The notes beneath the pieces are model-generated. The model made no database searches and was not told the origin of the DNA. It saw only the letters and a list, made by a program, of their open reading frames with translations. A DNA stretch of 64,000 bases from Bugulina stolonifera (taxonomy: Eukaryota; Bryozoa; Gymnolaemata; Cheilostomatida; Bugulidae): positions 10,939,223 through 11,003,222 of the forward strand of contig OW285197.1 of assembly GCA_935421135.1 (NCBI GenBank). The letters run 5' to 3'. Made by a program: the position numbers and the translations under genes. Each line of letters begins with the position of its first letter. Position 1 is the stretch's first letter. This document shows positions 36,742 to 47,059 of the stretch, in pieces.

Positions 36742-39700
36742 ATGATTGCAGAAGCTGGAAACTCTAGCACTATTTATGACAACAGCACGGACGCATCGAG
36801 TAAGTACAGTCTTGTGTAGATAATGATCAAATATTGTTTATCAAAAAAGGAATTTTTACAATTCATGTGATGATTTTTTCATCTCAAATAAATGCATTAA
36901 AATTTAATATAGACACTTGTTCGAAATGTTGGTGATGATTCTGCAAGTTTTTGTCTTCTTTCTTCATTTATTTTATAAATATTTACTAGACTAACTCTTC
37001 TTTGCCAATCATATATGTATATATATACAGTAATAATGTGTACAGGCCAGCGCAATGTGTAGGTCTAATAATACACTACCAAATGCGTCTAAACAGTTAA
37101 ACATTTTATCTGATGTATTATAATACATATTGAAATGGATAATTTACTAAAGATTTTACAAATTGTAAATAAGCTTGCAGAAGTCTTCTATTTGTTTAGT
37201 AACTGTGCATACGTTCAAGTCTTGGCTATATATTATATGACAGGCATAAACCCAACATTGCGTTAGATGCACATTTTGAAAGTGTCTAGTTAGTACACTC
37301 ATATTCATGCCGCACGGTAAAAGTAAATTGTTTAAACATCAGTTTAATAATCATACTGGATTACGATATTAAATTTTCCAGTGCAGTTTTCGACTAAACG
37401 CGTTAAATATTGAGCAGTTTTAGGCACATCTTTGGCACGGCAAAATAGTGTGCGACTTTATAGATGGCTCAGGATATGATTTCTCTAGAAGCATAACAAC
37501 ACAATCTCGTGCCTGATTGGATTATCGTGATTACAGGATCACAGTGAATTTAGTAGTGAGATACTGGTACTACATGTAACACATTGACTATGTGACCAAT
37601 TCGTGTGCTTGTTACAAAATATCTGTTGACAATAGCGATTATTTTCTAGCAAAAATTGGATGTACATGGGAATTCAAATATTAGTTTATTAATTCCAATA
37701 TATATGTACATGTACAGGACTGTAATAATAATATATATTCTCATATTTTAACTAAATTTTCAACTTTCTACATGACTAGCGTAAAAATGTAATTAGCCAA
37801 CTACACGTATTTTCGCTTTTATGTCAACATCCTAAAATAACTTTTATTATCATGAACATAAATTTACACCTTGGACTTTAGTGTGAGATTAATTTGCAAT
37901 AATTTAAAATCATAAAGTATCACAACATACAGCATTCCATTTGAGTTTACTGCTATTATTCGCAATTCAATTCCCAGTGGATTACTATTACGTCTGTCAC
38001 TGTGATGTTTTGATGCAAGGAATTGATTTTTTTGAGCAGTCAGAGACTTGTTTCTCACTCAACTGTTGCTGTATTCGTAAAATCCCAATTGGGAATTATG
38101 GTGCATGTGAAGGGTAGTTAAAGTTATCTAGAAGCATTGAATATTTTTATTTTTTTGAACCATTCGTAGCCCCAAAAATTGCAAATGATTTTGTAGAAAA
38201 GTACTTCAGATTCCAAATAAATTTTTAATGCGTAAGGGCGACAGCTTTTAGATACGATCCTCACTGCAAGCTCTATGTATCAGAAAAATTGTAGTTTTGT
38301 TTTTATTTATTACACAAATTAAAAAAATAAATTAGGTTAGGTTAGGTTAGGACCGTGATAGAAAGAGAGGTGATTTTCAATCTGCTTTACAAACGGCAGC
38401 TCAAGGTTATAAAGATATTATTGTATTGTACTCACAAAAATTGTATTCATATATGTTACATATACACAAACTATAAATTATTATATTATACATGTATTAT
38501 ATTTTAATATAATATAATATGTTATACTATATTATATCATTATAAGTATTATACTAAATTGCATTGTATTATATTATGTTATATTATATTATCTTACAGC
38601 CTGCCCACCTCCCACAGATGATCCACTGGCATGGCTGAAAATACTAAACTTTATCTTGATAGTGGTCATGTCTGCAGTTGGCCTAGTTGGTAACACGTTA
38701 TCAATAGTGACCTTCCAGAGACAGAAGAGACGGACATCGGCCACCACATTCCTCAGGAGTTTAGCGATCTTTGACATACTTCTCATTGTCTGTACTAACC
38801 TATTTGCCCACAGGTATTGTCTTATTCCCTCACATCTGTAGATGTGGCTAAGAAAGTTGACGGTGTGTTTTGGAAAATTACATCATTGTGTTGGATCACA
38901 GAAGTAGTTAAAGTGCTGAGATTAGAGCCTGAAGCCAATGGTGTTTATATGCTACATGCTGCTATATTAGATGCCGCTGTCATATAACTTGAACGAAGAA
39001 AGGTGCAGTTCTGTAGAAAATAGATCGGAGGACCTACATGACACCAGAGTCATGCCATGGCAAAATAAACATAGTTGTTATTATCACCGTATACATGTGT
39101 ATACCTTGTACATTAAATAGAAGTTAAGAATGTACTATAGCAATAGCAAACTCATCTATAATTGTAGGTACGCTTACACTTTAGTATTTCCTCCAAACTG
39201 GGTCAACCATATTGTATCTGGGAAGTTAACCATTGGCATATTACCAATAAGTTACATGTGCCAGGGTTTTACTACATGGACTGTGGTTGCCGTAGCATTG
39301 GATAGGTAAGTGAGATTACATGTATAATTATGTGATACATCTAAATATTGATATTACAAGGAATATTGTCAATATTGGCTTATAATAGAATATGCTGCCA
39401 GAATGCATCTAATAAAATATTCCAAACTGGAAATGGGTTCATCAGATGCTACAAAACATCGGAATGCTTCCTTGCTGTCTAAGACTGAACAATCTGTCTG
39501 GAAAAAGTGATTGAGTTGTCTCTTGCAGAAACTAGAAGTAATAGGCATATTAGTTCTCTCTTCATATAGAAGTACAACGACTTAGGGCACTGTGTAGGTT
39601 TGTGCATTGCGCTATATTGATAGGAGAAAAACAATAGAATTCAGGCCTTCGAATGATAATATACCCTACTTTTTAGACTGTAATATCTGTGTACTCTTTG

Positions 39701-42700
39701 AGTTGTACACTATATACCTATGTTCTATGTTCCAGGTATATCCATGTCTGCCATTCTACCAAAGCTCTAAAATGGTGCAAGATAAAAATAGCCAACAGGG
39801 TGGTAATCGGTATTACAGTTATATCAGTTATCTACAACATTCCGAGATTCTTCGAATACTACAAGATACTTCTGGTACGGTAGTTTTGGTTGCTACCTGC
39901 TGCATTTGTCATTACTTGAACGCAATATTATATGCTATCAAAACATTACCAATTAGAAATAGTACTTATAGAGGTCGAATTAAAAGGGTGTGTTGCTATC
40001 ACCAAAGCTGGAAACAGTAACATTGAGAGTTGTTGGAATTGTCCTTCCATGATTCATTGACAGCTATGATGTCATCTAAGTATGCATTTACTATTTACAT
40101 AGTTCATAGTATTAGTATTTAATATTTCGTTTGTAACTAAACGATGACATATGCATACAAATGCATATTAAATATTTATTTAGGTAGCGAGAACAGCTAT
40201 TGATCCATGTAGCGGATATTTCACCATGCCAGAGGATACTCTAGGAGCTAACGATGGCTACAGATACTCCTACGCGTTCGGGTTGTACATGGCTACTATG
40301 TATGCCGTACCTTTGGCTGCTCTCTTCTTCTTCAATGGAAAACTAGTACAGAAACTTAGAGCTATGGTGAGCTTGTAAACCAACTTATCAGAATGTTTCA
40401 TTATTCAAACGCATTTGCAATCAATATTGTATTCATTTTTATAATTGTGCGAGTCATATTTTCTATCCTAGAAATGCATCACCAATTCCTGAAAGCTACA
40501 TTGTACATCTTTGAATGAAGGTCCTAAAAACTACCAAATTTATAGTATATACAAATGTAGCACATAACAATCATATAATGGGTGAAAACTGTGATGTTTG
40601 TGGATTTGTGGCTCCATGTGGCGTTTGTGAACACCCATTTTCCACACCAATGGTACATGAACTGTAAACTGTTTATAGATATTGCATGTATGTACATGTG
40701 CATGTATTTTATTTGACATGAAAGGAATCAGTAGGAAATTCTTCAGGGCTTTATTGTTGAACACCACTTTCATGACTGTATTCCATATCTTAATTGTATG
40801 ATATTCCTACTTGGATAATTAGGGTTAAATACATGTTGCAGTAAGTATTAATGATATATTGCACTTATCTAATACATCTTGTCCAATACTTAAGATCTCT
40901 GTGCTTGTACAGTGGGCAGCTGTAATAGCTGATGACAAGACGCATCATATAAATAGAGTATATTGTGATGGTACGCCCAGTCGTATCTTGCATCTGACAC
41001 TCATTATTGCGTGCATACATGTATATATCTGCTTGTACTTTACTCTTATATTGTTATATATGATTGTATGATTATATCTAAGTCTTTTAATGCCTTTTAT
41101 ACCCATGTACAGAGGCCCGACCTCTCAGAATCCATTGATATTCATTTTGTACATGAATTGGACCATTATAAGCAACTTTTGTAGAACCCGACCTATTTTG
41201 GGTCGGCCGTCGGGCTTCCGGCGGCCATCTTGTTGCGCAACTTCCGGACGACCACACGTCGTCTTTTCCCGACGTCACGTCGGCCGGAAGTCCTTATACT
41301 ATATAAAGGGCACTGTTTTACTGTTCATTGTCTCAGTCTACACTTGGCTTTCAATAAAGACACATCTATACTTGATACAGGGACTTTCTCTTCCTTTTAC
41401 TAGGTCATTCGCTTTGCGAACCGCCTACTAGGTTGAATTACTCTCTTTCACTGTATAGTCTGAAGGTCGGACTTGAGATCAGATGGGTCGTCTTTGGTAG
41501 TATTTGGGCTACTGAGACCGCTCGATCTTTCATGTAATGCGAAGTCCTATTACCACTCATAGGCACTTCATTTCTGGGTCGATAGTCGTCCAAGGACGAC
41601 CGCACCAAATCACAGAAACCATTACATTGGTGGCAGCGGTGGGATTCTAAGGTCGTACTCTTACGATACGAAGAGAAGGAAGGTGACCTCGGCCTCGGGT
41701 GACCGACCGACCTCATTCTTCAATACTTCTACGGCGATTTAGGACTCGGACCCGGGAACCTTGGATACGAGAAGGTGACAAACGCTAAAGTGCACCCATA
41801 ATTCTCGTGGTTCCGCTGGATGTAGCCCGACCTACGCCGGATCTTCAATCAAAGACCGACCTCGGATCCAGAATAGATTGACGGTACTCAGTACGACCAT
41901 CAGGCCGACCCGGCCTAACAAACCAAAGCAGTTTTACTCACTACCCGACACCCTACCGACATGGACCAAATAAGGAACCTGCTTCAGCAGGTGATGTACC
42001 AAGCCGAGCAGGACCTCAAAACACTCAGCTACAACGGACAAGAGGACGTCGAACTCTTCATAGAAGACTTCACCGCTATGGCAGAGCGTTGCAACTGGAA
42101 TGACAGAGCACGCCTCATACGGCTTAGAGCCGCCCTACACGGGCCCGCACAAGAATGCGGCCGACCCCGATCAGTCGAAGAGATATTTTCCCGACTGAGG
42201 GAGCAATATGGACTATCTGCCAAAGAAGCCCGATGGAAGCTGTCCATACTGGAACAGCCAGCCCACACGTCACTCAGAGACTATGCAGCTCTCATCCGTA
42301 GACTGATGGCAACAGCCTTTGAAGGAGCACCCCCTGCATTTTTGGACGAATGGGCTGTAGAGAAGTTCTGCCTCACAGTCCACGACCACGGCCTACGCTG
42401 GTACTATACATGGTTACAGCCCGATGATATGGAGGAAGCACTGGAAACCGGAATGGCCTTCCAGAGTAACAAGGATGACAAGGCCAGCCCTCCAAAACCA
42501 CAAGAGGAGCTTCCCGCCGACCTCCTACGGAAAGCCCTACATACCCTCCTACAGAAATGTCAAGACGCGGATGACGGGCCGACGGACACACCAGAACCCG
42601 TCCCAGTAGACGAACCCATTCCTACTGGAGCCCAGCAAGGAGAAGGTGGACCACCCCACATTGGTCGTCCACAAAGGCCGACGGATACATCAGAACCCGT

Positions 42701-45700
42701 CCCAGTAGATGAACCCATTCCTACTGAGGCCAAACCCAAGAAGAGTGGACCAAACCACAATGGTCGTCCACAAAGGCCGACGGATACATCAGAACCCGTC
42801 CCAGTAGATGAACCCATTCCTACTGAGGCCAAACCCAAGAAGAGTGGACCAAACCACAATGGTCGTCCACAGAGGCCGACGGACACATCAGAACCCGTCC
42901 TAGTGGAAGAACCTATACCCACTAAGCCTAAAGTCAAGAGTAGCCACTCCAAACAGAAAACCCCACGGGTAACTAGCCCATCACACTCCAGGCCGACGGT
43001 GTCACCTACGCCCGTCACAGTGGACGAACCTATACCCACTAGGCCAACAGCAGGCAAGAAACGACTCCACTCAAAGCCGGACACATCCAAAGTGACCACA
43101 GATCACCCCCCAAGGCTGAAAGGACGATTCATATGTCCCGCCCCGTCGGACCAGACCTCACAAGGTAAACCCGACCTATCCTCAACTCAGAAGGATCAAC
43201 AGGATCTGGCCACGTCCAGACCCGACACTAATCAGCAATTGATTCCCGCCCAAATTCAGTATGCCCCGACGGACGACTTATCGTGTGTAGAACTGCCAGA
43301 CACTACAGTCCAAGTCCGCGGCCTGAGGATCGACACGGAGCAAACCGTGCTGGACCAAACCGGAGAGCTACCTCTGAACCTCTCGAAGAATGTTCAAGTT
43401 TCAACAGCCCGACCTGATCCAGAGGACGCGAAATGTCGCGTAGCCGAACCTCAAGACATAATCCCAACGACGGAGATACAGTCTATACTGCCAGCAGTTC
43501 AAGTACACGAAGCAAAACGCCCTTGTACGGAATCTAGCATTGCCGAACAGTTTCAGCCGAAAATACAGATTGCCGAACTCTCGAAGTCCCACAAAGCGGA
43601 TAAGAAGCAATCGAAGGCAACTATTGCCGTGTTCCCGCGCTTATTTGACGAGTCGAACAAAGAAAATGTGCCTGAGGCATTGCCTACAATTGAGCCAATT
43701 GCTCATCCCTCGGCTAGTATAAATACGACAGCTCACAGACGAGTAGTCCTTTCTCGTCCAGTACTTCACCGAAGCACATGTATCCCTACATGTGGCAACT
43801 TCTGCACTCCTCGTGTCACTGGTGAAGCTAATAGCAGCACTCGTATCCTTTCTCATTCTCGTGCAGACGAGACGGCTACTCCTTCTAGTATGGATCACTC
43901 CAACCAGCCTGTCTTCACAGCTGAAGGTAAGCAAATCTCAGTGTTACCAGTAAGGACCGAATCAGAATTAGAGGTACAATCAACACCTGTGAGACTGTCA
44001 GGCATGAATTCTCTCTCCCTCCCCACTCGGCATAGACCAGTCGGGACAGAGGAGAATTCCCCTGAACATTCTCACAGGAAAGAGCATGAGTTAGAAGGCG
44101 GAGGCTACACATCAGATGAATTATGTGTTGTAGATGCATCTCCTCTACGGAAGACGCTCACGCCAGACGGCACGCCTCCACCCACTCCACCTCCTGTTAC
44201 CTCTACCCTGAAGTTAGCCACAATTAAGCTGCACAAACTCACTGACAAGCTGCCCATAGAGTCGTCCCAGCATTCCGGAGCCACTAAGCCATGGATTAGT
44301 ACCTTCACTCAACAAGCCCGAGACGACTTGGCTAGAAGGAGTCAACCTAACCTCAAATGTGCAAAGTGTGGCTTCTCCGGCACCCTCAAGAGACTGAACA
44401 TTCACAATTGGCAGCACTTTGCCCGCTTCTACTGTCGCTGCGGACGCAGCTCAGTTAGCCGTGATGCTCTAGGCCATCACTTCAGTCGGAGATCCAGTAT
44501 CTGTGGGAAACGTCTCTTCCTCACGGACGGGCCCAGCTATGGGGCCCTCATGGAATGGTGGGGCGTAAAGGATCCCCCACCATTTCTACCATGTCGTCCC
44601 ACTATGGACGGACAGTCGGGGACAAATAAACCAGTCTATTTGCCTAGCTCCTCCTCCACAAGGAAGCGACCTCCCAAGAGACGGCGCAGCCCATCTCCAG
44701 AACAGACCCCCGACTCCGCACCTTCTGATGCTACCTCCTCCTCTTCCTCGTCGCCTACCACTCCTGCTGGACCTTCTCCCTGGCGACCTCCTGCTAGTAC
44801 CTCCGCTGTAAGTGTCGGCCCCCCTGGCCGACGCGGACGTCTACCCTCTTGGAAGACAAGGCCTGCTCCAAGGAAGAGTATGCCTGCTCCTCAGTCAGGC
44901 CCTCTCTACGAAGGCTCTCCACCCAAGGTCTCATGTGCAGCTTCTTGTACAGCTTCTCCGGCTCTACTGATCGAGCCACTGCAGTCCAGACCCACACTGG
45001 AGGTCTCACCGCACCGCTCTCCTTATACACCTGCCAGGGACCTACTCCGAGCCACTCCAGACTCTCCTGCCGTCCAGTCCCCACCTCCTGCATCTCCTGT
45101 ACTAACTCAGCCGAATGCCACACGTCCTGCATCTCCGGATCCGTCGTTCATGCAACAACTTGCTGAACTCAAGCCACGGATTCACTACCTTGCCAGCCGT
45201 CAACAGGTGGGGGACACTCTACGCCAACATCTGGAACCTCTCTATGCTCGAGAAATAGCTCTTCGTGAACTAGCCAACCAGCATCTAAGCCACCCCCGAC
45301 AACTCCAGCTTGTACAAGCAGACTTGGATATAGTATCCAGAGAATCTACACTGTACCGTACCCTTCTTAACTTGACACTAGAGACACCCATGACCTAGTG
45401 TGAGGGGGCTATGTGATGGTACGCCCAGTCGTATCTTGCATCTGACACTCATTATTGCGTGCATACATGTATATATCTGCTTGTACTTTACTCTTATATT
45501 GTTATATATGATTGTATGATTATATCTAAGTCTTTTAATGCCTTTTATACCCATGTACAGAGGCCCGACCTCTCAGAATCCATTGATATTCATTTTGTAC
45601 ATGAATTGGACCATTATAAGCAACTTTTGTAGAACCCGACCTATTTTGGGTCGGCCGTCGGGCTTCCGGCGGCCATCTTGTTGCGCAACTTCCGGACGAC

Positions 45701-47055
45701 CACACGTCGTCTTTTCCCGACGTCACGTCGGCCGGAAGTCCTTATACTATATAAAGGGCACTGTTTTACTGTTCATTGTCTCAGTCTACACTTGGCTTTC
45801 AATAAAGACACATCTATACTTGATACAGGGACTTTCTCTTCCTTTTACTAGGTCATTCGCTTTGCGAACCGCCTACTAGGTTGAATTACTCTCTTTCACT
45901 GTATAGTCTGAAGGTCGGACTTGAGATCAGATGGGTCGTCTTTGGTAGTATTTGGGCTACTGAGACCGCTCGATCTTTCATGTAATGCGAAGTCCTATTA
46001 CCACTCATAGGCACTTCATTTCTGGGTCGATAGTCGTCCAAGGACGACCGCACCAAATCACAGAAACCATTACAATATTATCATCACTGGCTAACACTTA
46101 TTTCATCCCAATTAATAAAATTTGAATATTTCAGGCTCCGTTTTATTGCAGAACATTATATATTGTCAGTTAGACATAATACTACATTAACTTCATGTCA
46201 TATCGCTGCCGCACTTCTACGCACATTTATGTCTAGTCTATCATCTCAAATAATTTTGCTCTTACTCTCACAATGTTTGTCGTTCTTTAACTTATTTCCA
46301 GAATAAAATTGAAGGTTTGGCGAACGATGCTGAACATGTCAAAGTTGCTGACAAAATACTACCCTCCTTGGTGGCCGTGGTGACTGTGTTTTCTTTCTCC
46401 CAGGTTTGTCAGAGAAGTTTTCTCTTCTTGATTATGTGAAATGGATTTCTAATATCTATAGGATCACAAGCTAAGGTTTTAACGGATACCCTAGTTATAG
46501 CATTGGGGATTGTCTTTGTAGCAGAAAAAGGATTGCCAAAAAAGGGAGTTGTAGCAAATACTATACACAAGTTAGAACACTAATCTTGATGGGCAGGTAA
46601 AAAAGCATGATAAATGTTAGAGGTGAGAGTGAGTGTGAAATAACGAAAGGGGAAGCAAGAAACAATCAATGAGTTGTTTAGGATAACTGAGGCGACAGGG
46701 CCTCCCTATACGGCCCTAAGGTAATGGCATGTGCTACTAATGTTCTGCAGCCCCCCAACGTGTAAGATGTCACTCAGGATAAGATGTTTAACAGATCATG
46801 TATCACAACATCAAAATGCCATTGGTGCATATATATTTTTAATCCTCACAGTGGCGTATCAATAAAAGCACTACCTGCCATCTGCAATGAATACTATTTT
46901 ATTCTGTAATTTTAGATTCCTGATATGATTTTGCAAATATTGTGGCGAATAAATAGCCCCATAGCACCCCAGTTTAGCATCATAGCATATGACTTCATCA
47001 TTATCAACTCCAGTATCAACTTCATCATCTATGTGATCGCAGCTGACGGCTTCAG
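36742..47055 (+). CDS. Rhodopsin-class GPCR 1 (peptide-receptor-like), 3' end not found
   Basis: Exons: 36742-36799, 38600-38813, 39168-39305, 39736-39874, 40184-40366, 46302-46403 and 46916-47055, all GT-AG; phases match GPCR 2. The N terminus has N-S-S and N-S-T glycosylation sites. TM1 holds G-L-V-G-N; TM2 L-A-I-F-D; TM3 ends A-L-D-R-Y, with an intron inside the Arg codon. ICL2 is I-H-V-C-H-S-T-K-A-L-K-W-C; ECL2 has D-P-C-S-G-Y-F; TM5 has A-V-P-L. TM6 ends F-S-F-S-Q-I-P, so the usual C-W-x-P is S-Q-I-P. TM7 has N-S-S-I-N-F-I-I-Y instead of N-P-x-x-Y. The C-H-x-x-K-A loop and N-S-S-I-N-F pattern are typical of FMRFamide-type peptide receptors; the ligand is unknown. It reads open for 324 codons but no C-terminal exon was found. 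A 5.1 kb retrotransposon lies in intron 5 in the same orientation. Confidence 0.85.
38335..38352. repeat. Short (TTAGG)n tract
   Basis: Three to four copies of TTAGG in the second GPCR 1 exon's upstream intron. This is too short to be a telomere relic with any confidence. Confidence 0.6.
40964..41626 (+). repeat. 5' LTR (663 bp)
   Basis: Contains, in order, three CTTCCGG words (41215, 41241, and reversed at 41284), GCGGCCATCTTG at 41221, GACGTCACGT at 41271, a TATA box CTATATAAAG at 41299-41308 and AATAAA at 41353-41358. This order defines U3, a short R and a U5 of about 260 bp. It lacks coding capacity; the 113-codon frame inside is shared with the 3' LTR and is incidental. Confidence 0.93.
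41299..41308 (+). promoter_or_regulatory. Retrotransposon core promoter (TATA) in the 5' LTR
   Basis: CTATATAAAG follows a cluster of ETS-like (CTTCCGG), YY1-like (GGCCATCTTG) and CRE-like (GACGTCAC) words between 41215 and 41290. AATAAA lies 45-54 bp downstream. The same arrangement recurs in the 3' LTR at +4448 bp and, reversed, in the solo LTR. Confidence 0.7.
41628..41647 (+). other. Primer-binding site, tRNA-Leu type
   Basis: TGGTGGCAGCGGTGGGATTC begins one base after the LTR end. It is complementary to the 3' end of an animal tRNA-Leu acceptor/T-stem (…CCCACCGCTGCCA plus CCA). The match over 20 bases makes tRNA-Leu the likely minus-strand primer. Confidence 0.85.
41961..45398 (+). CDS. 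Gag-like protein with a two-part zinc-finger-like region (1145 aa)
   Basis: One uninterrupted frame from ATG 41961 to TAG 45398. Residues about 15-170 look like a Ty3-type Gag capsid region (F-I-E-D-F-T-A-M-A-E-R, then L-R-D-Y-A-A-L-I-R-R-L). Residues about 208-345 are 33-residue repeats (99 nt) around S-E-P-V-P-V-D-E-P-I-P-T. A long low-complexity region follows. At residue 800 begins C-x2-C-x11-H-x3-H, followed by a second cluster C-R-C-G...H-H...C. These replace the C-x2-C-x4-H-x4-C knuckle usual in Gag. Residues about 910-1070 are basic and Pro/Ser-rich. The last 70 form likely helices (Q-L-A-E-L-K-P, L-R-E-L-A-N-Q). It is far longer than ordinary Gag proteins, which are often a few hundred residues. 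Expected role: particle assembly and RNA packaging. Codon use is GC-richer than its surroundings. Confidence 0.85.
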   Translation: MDQIRNLLQQVMYQAEQDLKTLSYNGQEDVELFIEDFTAMAERCNWNDRARLIRLRAALHGPAQECGRPRSVEEIFSRLREQYGLSAKEARWKLSILEQPAHTSLRDYAALIRRLMATAFEGAPPAFLDEWAVEKFCLTVHDHGLRWYYTWLQPDDMEEALETGMAFQSNKDDKASPPKPQEELPADLLRKALHTLLQKCQDADDGPTDTPEPVPVDEPIPTGAQQGEGGPPHIGRPQRPTDTSEPVPVDEPIPTEAKPKKSGPNHNGRPQRPTDTSEPVPVDEPIPTEAKPKKSGPNHNGRPQRPTDTSEPVLVEEPIPTKPKVKSSHSKQKTPRVTSPSHSRPTVSPTPVTVDEPIPTRPTAGKKRLHSKPDTSKVTTDHPPRLKGRFICPAPSDQTSQGKPDLSSTQKDQQDLATSRPDTNQQLIPAQIQYAPTDDLSCVELPDTTVQVRGLRIDTEQTVLDQTGELPLNLSKNVQVSTARPDPEDAKCRVAEPQDIIPTTEIQSILPAVQVHEAKRPCTESSIAEQFQPKIQIAELSKSHKADKKQSKATIAVFPRLFDESNKENVPEALPTIEPIAHPSASINTTAHRRVVLSRPVLHRSTCIPTCGNFCTPRVTGEANSSTRILSHSRADETATPSSMDHSNQPVFTAEGKQISVLPVRTESELEVQSTPVRLSGMNSLSLPTRHRPVGTEENSPEHSHRKEHELEGGGYTSDELCVVDASPLRKTLTPDGTPPPTPPPVTSTLKLATIKLHKLTDKLPIESSQHSGATKPWISTFTQQARDDLARRSQPNLKCAKCGFSGTLKRLNIHNWQHFARFYCRCGRSSVSRDALGHHFSRRSSICGKRLFLTDGPSYGALMEWWGVKDPPPFLPCRPTMDGQSGTNKPVYLPSSSSTRKRPPKRRRSPSPEQTPDSAPSDATSSSSSSPTTPAGPSPWRPPASTSAVSVGPPGRRGRLPSWKTRPAPRKSMPAPQSGPLYEGSPPKVSCAASCTASPALLIEPLQSRPTLEVSPHRSPYTPARDLLRATPDSPAVQSPPPASPVLTQPNATRPASPDPSFMQQLAELKPRIHYLASRQQVGDTLRQHLEPLYAREIALRELANQHLSHPRQLQLVQADLDIVSRESTLYRTLLNLTLETPMT
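45399..45411 (+). other. Polypurine tract before the 3' LTR
   Basis: GTGAGGGGGCTA lies between the gag stop and the LTR start, the expected place and composition for the plus-strand primer. Confidence 0.65.
45412..46074 (+). repeat. 3' LTR (663 bp)
   Basis: Same length as the 5' LTR, with no difference noted across its TATA, AATAAA, CTTCCGG and terminal regions. The embedded 113-codon and 63-codon open frames translate identically to those of the 5' LTR. It is followed by ATAT, the target duplication. Confidence 0.93.
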
Positions 47056-47059
47056 GTGT

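Larger units (their letters stand above)
40964..46074 (+). mobile_element. Complete gag-only LTR retrotransposon (5111 bp)
   Basis: Two 663-bp LTRs with TG...CA ends (40964-41626, 45412-46074) bound an internal region. The internal region has a primer-binding site right after the 5' LTR, one long open frame (41961-45398) and a purine-rich tract (GTGAGGGGG) right before the 3' LTR. ATAT flanks both ends as a 4-bp target duplication. I found no difference between the LTRs in the parts compared, so the insertion should be young. There is no protease, reverse transcriptase, RNase H or integrase; the gag frame stops 13 bp before the 3' LTR. It must therefore depend on enzymes from another element. 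It sits in a GPCR 1 intron in the sense orientation. Confidence 0.92.

Noticed and set aside
38335..38352. TTAGG telomere-like tract
   Set aside because: Only three to four units, expected by chance in AT-rich introns.
41090..41431. 113-codon frame (and its antisense 63-codon partner) repeated at 45538-45879 and, reversed, near 29388-29795
   Set aside because: These lie inside the LTRs across TATA and poly(A) signals; they recur because the LTRs recur.
42373..45166. Several antisense and shifted frames over the Gag ORF
   Set aside because: Shadows of a GC-rich repetitive coding frame.
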